From IMG/VR virus record IMGVR_UViG_3300035698_010267, positions 1 to 24,021 of that record: a DNA stretch of 24,021 nucleotides. The stretch is one strand, 5' to 3'. Below the pieces are notes generated by a model. The model had not been told where the DNA came from. It worked only from the letters and a program-made list of their open reading frames with translations, and searched no databases. Positions within the stretch are counted from its first letter, which is position 1. The number at the start of each line of letters is the position of its first letter. The DNA comes from a virus. Of the stretch, positions 21,567 to 24,021 are shown in pieces. The position numbers and the translations under genes are program-made.

Positions 21567-23056
21567 AGGTATTGCTGGTATACGCCAATAGCATGATGGA
21601 TAATCTCATTCCGCTTGGGGTGTCTTATCTGTCAGCGGCACTCAAGTTGGTCGGACACGAAGTGAGTCTTTTCGATACAACCTTCTACCGGACTCGCGCT
21701 GAGACTGGTGATGAGGTCAGGGAAAGAAATCTTCAGGTCAAGCCAACCCGCCTCAAGGATGCAGGAATCATCGAGAAGACAGATTCCGAGAAGGATTTAA
21801 GGGAGCTGCTCCGGAAAGACCCGCCCGACCTTGTTGCGTGTTCGGTCATAGAGATAACGTACAAACTAGGACTTCGCCTTCTGGGTGTAGCTCACGGTAT
21901 GGGGTTCCGTACTCTGATGGGCGGCGTCCATGTAATGCTTTGTCCTGACGAGGTGATATCGGAACCAGCAGTGGATATGATTTGCGTCGGCGAGGGTGAA
22001 GAGGTAATAGTTGAGCTATGTTCATCCCTGGAGTCTGGGGATGATGGCATCGGGGTTCCGAACATCTGGTTGAAACAAGGTGATGTAATCCGGTGTGGTC
22101 CAGTCAGGTGCCTGACCGATCTCAACGATGTCCCCTTTCAGGACTGGTCTATTTATGATCCGAAGCGTTTCTTCAAGCCGATGGGTGGGAAGATATTTAG
22201 GATGGGTCCGATTGAGTTCAATCGTGGTTGCCCGTACAACTGTCATTTCTGTGGAGCGGCCGCATTGAATGAGTTGGCAAAGAAGTCCGGGGCTGGCCGT
22301 TCATGGTACAGGCAGAGATCTGTTGCGGTGGTTCTTGAGGAAATGCGCAGTAAGCTGGAGACATACGAACTTGATTACTGGTATTTTGTTGCCGAAAGTT
22401 TTCTGACAATGTCTGGACGGCGATTTGATGAATTTGAGGCTGGATACCGGGACATAAAAATCCCCTTCTGGATAGAGACAAGGCCAGAATCTATCGATGC
22501 CGATAAGGTCAGGCGGATTGAACAGCTTGGGTGCGAAGGCATAAGTATCGGCGTGGAACATGGTGATGATGATTTCAGGCGCGAGTACTTGAACCGTCAA
22601 GTGGACAATGACTTAATTATCAATGCGTTTGACACAATAAGAAACAACAGCGACATAAGGGTCAGCGCAAACGTCATCATCGGCTTTCCGGAAGAAACCA
22701 GAAAGCACACATTTGCGACGATAGAACTTTGTAGAAGGCTCAACTGCAAACCCGTGGTGAATATTTTCAATCCTTATCGTGGCACTTATCTCTATAATTA
22801 TTGTATCGAGAAGGGCTACATTGACGCTGGGGCGATGACGGGTGACTATCGTGGAGATGTTGCTTTGCGGCATCCGTTCTTCTCAGAGGATGATATCAAG
22901 GGACTACAGCGAACGTTCCTGATGTATACAAGTTTCCCGAAGGCGCGTTGGCCGGAGATCGAAGTGGCCGAGAAGTTCAGCGAGAAGGGGAACGAAAAGT
23001 TTGCCGAGTTACGGGAAGAGTATTTGTCACAAGGCGAGGGGAAGGTGGGGATATGA
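21563..23056 (+). CDS. B12-binding-domain radical SAM enzyme
   Basis: The 497-residue protein has an N-terminal cobalamin-binding-type Rossmann domain (about 1-155: VLLVYANSMMDNLIPLGVSY, MGGVHVMLCPDE, CVGEGEEVIVEL). A radical SAM barrel follows, with CxxxCxxC as GCPYNCHFC (C223, C227, C230) and GCEGISIGVEHGDD and SANVIIGFPEET strands. Such enzymes perform methylations or rearrangements on unactivated carbons; the substrate here is unknown. Two sampled 60-nt lines count to 53-55 percent GC, against 48 percent for one line in the RecA gene, suggesting recent acquisition. It may be an auxiliary metabolic or host-modifying gene, or act on nucleotides. ATGA overlap joins it to the operon. Confidence 0.87.
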   Translation: MKVLLVYANSMMDNLIPLGVSYLSAALKLVGHEVSLFDTTFYRTRAETGDEVRERNLQVKPTRLKDAGIIEKTDSEKDLRELLRKDPPDLVACSVIEITYKLGLRLLGVAHGMGFRTLMGGVHVMLCPDEVISEPAVDMICVGEGEEVIVELCSSLESGDDGIGVPNIWLKQGDVIRCGPVRCLTDLNDVPFQDWSIYDPKRFFKPMGGKIFRMGPIEFNRGCPYNCHFCGAAALNELAKKSGAGRSWYRQRSVAVVLEEMRSKLETYELDYWYFVAESFLTMSGRRFDEFEAGYRDIKIPFWIETRPESIDADKVRRIEQLGCEGISIGVEHGDDDFRREYLNRQVDNDLIINAFDTIRNNSDIRVSANVIIGFPEETRKHTFATIELCRRLNCKPVVNIFNPYRGTYLYNYCIEKGYIDAGAMTGDYRGDVALRHPFFSEDDIKGLQRTFLMYTSFPKARWPEIEVAEKFSEKGNEKFAELREEYLSQGEGKVGI

Positions 23057-23352
23057 CAAACATAATAGCAACGATCATAATATCAGTGGTGACGAACGTA
23101 AGCACAAACTTTACTCATGAGATGTTTAGTGGTGGACCTACGTCGTGTCCAGAGGGGCGCGTTGGTTGCCTTGTGTACCATTATAAGCACATTAAGGGTG
23201 ACGTTATAGGCAAGACGGAAACCGCAACGGTCACTGAGGTCAAGACGCTCACATTCGATTGGGACGGTAGGCCATACAGTGCGGAGCATAAACGTGTCTT
23301 GTCCGCGAAGGTAAAGACGTGGAAGAAGAAAGAGGATTGGGTGCAGCAATGA
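23053..23352 (+). CDS. Hypothetical protein with N-terminal hydrophobic segment
   Basis: The 99-residue protein starts at ATG 23053 (ATGA overlap). Its first 18 residues (TNIIATIIISVVTNVSTNF) are hydrophobic and may be a signal or weak anchor. The remainder is a small beta-rich domain (CLVYHYKHIKGDV, TLTFDWDGRPYS) with a basic end. No family was recognised. A longer frame from 22948 lies inside the radical SAM gene. Confidence 0.65.
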   Translation: MTNIIATIIISVVTNVSTNFTHEMFSGGPTSCPEGRVGCLVYHYKHIKGDVIGKTETATVTEVKTLTFDWDGRPYSAEHKRVLSAKVKTWKKKEDWVQQ

Positions 23353-23432
23353 TATTATACATACTCATAGGAATTGGCTGTCTTTTTGTCGGATACTGTT
23401 GCGGGATAGCTGTGCTTTATTATGCGGATTAA
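23349..23432 (+). CDS. Tiny single-helix membrane peptide
   Basis: This 27-residue ORF (ATGA overlap at its start) is nearly all hydrophobic: ILYILIGIGCLFVGYCCGIA. It is the first of a chain of very short one-helix ORFs. Overlap phasing and hydrophobicity support it, but its length gives little statistical weight. Confidence 0.42.
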   Translation: MILYILIGIGCLFVGYCCGIAVLYYAD

Positions 23433-23535
23433 GATGAAACATCCAAGAGACTACGACCTTCTTGAGATGTATCTGGCTACGATGTTGGCTGTGGTTGTGG
23501 TTATGGGAATAATTCAGTTGATCGGAGTGGAATAA
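23422..23535 (+). CDS. Tiny single-helix membrane peptide
   Basis: This 37-residue ORF (start ATG 23422, or internal ATG 23434) has a charged N-terminus (KHPRDYDLLEMYL) and one hydrophobic helix (ATMLAVVVVMGIIQLIG). It overlaps the preceding ORF and joins the next by TAATG. Confidence 0.45.
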   Translation: MRIKMKHPRDYDLLEMYLATMLAVVVVMGIIQLIGVE

Positions 23536-23636
23536 TGACATATATGCTCGTCGGGATAGTTTGTTTTGCTGTTGGATTTTTGTGGTCGGTAGTCTTTAAT
23601 GTTCACCTTATACACAGGCACAAGGAGTTAGGATGA
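23535..23636 (+). CDS. Tiny single-helix membrane peptide
   Basis: This 33-residue ORF starts in the TAATG overlap. It has one hydrophobic helix (MLVGIVCFAVGFLWSVVF) and a basic, His-rich C-terminus (HLIHRHKEL). It ends with an ATGA overlap at 23633. Confidence 0.45.
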   Translation: MTYMLVGIVCFAVGFLWSVVFNVHLIHRHKELG

Positions 23637-23657
23637 GTGAGCTTGAAATGTTTCAAC

Positions 23658-23741
23658 ATGCCAACAGCACTACAGCTCGCAGCAATAACCGTGATAGCCT
23701 TGGCGCTGTTGCTGCTGGCTACTAATGGGGAGTGGATGTGA
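23658..23741 (+). CDS. Tiny single-helix membrane peptide
   Basis: This 27-residue ORF (ALQLAAITVIALALLLLA) is strongly hydrophobic and ends in a one-base overlap with the next ATG (TGATG). A competing 30-residue ORF in another frame (23633-23725) starts by ATGA overlap but is polar and low in complexity. The membrane version seems more likely; both could be translated. Confidence 0.38.
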   Translation: MPTALQLAAITVIALALLLLATNGEWM

Positions 23742-23947
23742 TGAAACGAATAAAACTTATAATTGAAGGAGAGCTGTTAGTACACTGGGCACACCCATTG
23801 ATGTTATTTGAATATTCACTTTGTGGAGATGCTATTACTGGTGATGCTGATCTGATGATGAGCAATGGAATTTTTACCAGCGATACAGTTACGTGTGAAC
23901 GATGCAGGGAAATGGTACGAAAGATCAAAGCAACAACAGCCCGGTGA
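23741..23947 (+). CDS. Small Cys-containing hypothetical protein
   Basis: The 68-residue protein starts at ATG 23741; a GTG at 23732 is also in frame. It holds a CERC pair near the C-terminus plus an upstream Cys and His (HWAHPLM, SLCGDA) that may form a zinc site. The stop overlaps a GTG that opens the last frame of the window. Confidence 0.58.
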   Translation: MKRIKLIIEGELLVHWAHPLMLFEYSLCGDAITGDADLMMSNGIFTSDTVTCERCREMVRKIKATTAR

Positions 23948-24021
23948 CGCAGGAAACTGACACGGTGCATCGCAAGCGTGCCGCTCTAACTGGCTGCGGT
24001 TTTATACGGCGAGCGGGTTAT
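23944..24021 (+). CDS. Possible gene start cut by the window end
   Basis: A frame opens at GTG 23944 in a GTGA overlap and stays open for 26 codons to the last base (TQETDTVHRKRAALTGCGF). The overlap pattern matches the rest of the operon, but the fragment is too short to identify. Confidence 0.33.
   Translation, partial: MTQETDTVHRKRAALTGCGFIRRAGY

Noticed and set aside
23633-23725. 30-codon polar ORF starting by ATGA overlap
   Set aside because: It competes with a hydrophobic one-helix ORF in another frame that fits the surrounding chain better. It is kept only as a possible overlapping gene.
1-24021. CRISPR arrays, tRNA genes, integrase or attachment sites
   Set aside because: No regularly spaced identical repeats, no cloverleaf-like sequence in the only noticeable gap and no recombinase motifs were found by reading. 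A tRNA scan would be decisive but could not be run.

Overview
The window is a densely packed, single-strand (+) stretch of what looks like a tailed dsDNA bacteriophage genome (Caudoviricetes-like), covering its DNA-metabolism region. The evidence is short genes, 4-nt stop/start overlaps (ATGA, GTGA, TAATG) almost throughout, purine-rich Shine-Dalgarno sequences, many small orphan genes, two homing-type HNH elements, and a phage replication/recombination set: a Pol III alpha-type polymerase, a gp32-like ssDNA-binding protein, a RecA/UvsX-like recombinase, a FEN-type exonuclease, a RuvC-like resolvase and an SbcCD-like complex. No host marker, tRNA, CRISPR array or integrase was seen, and no structural genes lie in the window. 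The host cannot be named from the sequence.

Layout. Positions 2-3454 hold the 3' part of a DnaE-type polymerase. It carries an HNH-containing intein and is fused to a family-4-type Fe-S uracil-DNA glycosylase plus a C-terminal tail domain. Positions 3493-6658 hold a nucleotide-metabolism cassette: an Nmad1/DUF1599-like protein, a UDP-galactopyranose-mutase-like flavoprotein, a divergent ThyX-like protein and a short ThyA-like protein. This suggests altered pyrimidine synthesis or base modification (inference). Positions 6892-10767 hold the replication/recombination core: UvsY-like mediator, small membrane protein, ssDNA-binding protein, RecA-like recombinase, 5'-3' exonuclease. Positions 10764-13282 are a run of small unknown genes, two with membrane anchors. 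Positions 13279-17108 hold the RuvC-like resolvase, a free-standing NUMOD3/HNH endonuclease that seems grafted onto a membrane-protein N-terminus, a stand-alone TSCPD (NrdJ C-terminal) protein and further small unknown or zinc-ribbon genes.

Positions 17177-20769 hold a Mre11/Rad50-like locus. The Rad50-like ATPase is split into an N-half (17365-18432) and a C-half (20161-20769). Between them lie the Mre11-like nuclease, a coiled-coil protein and a tandemly duplicated small gene. Positions 20766-24021 hold small genes, a B12-binding radical SAM enzyme in a visibly GC-richer segment, and a chain of tiny one-helix membrane ORFs.

The longest stretch without a gene is only 68 nt (17109-17176). 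It contains a promoter/leader-like element whose near-copy precedes the nucleotide cassette at 3464. This pairing suggests that the two modules share a control signal. Coordinates of very small ORFs and several starts were assigned by Shine-Dalgarno spacing and stop/start overlaps.
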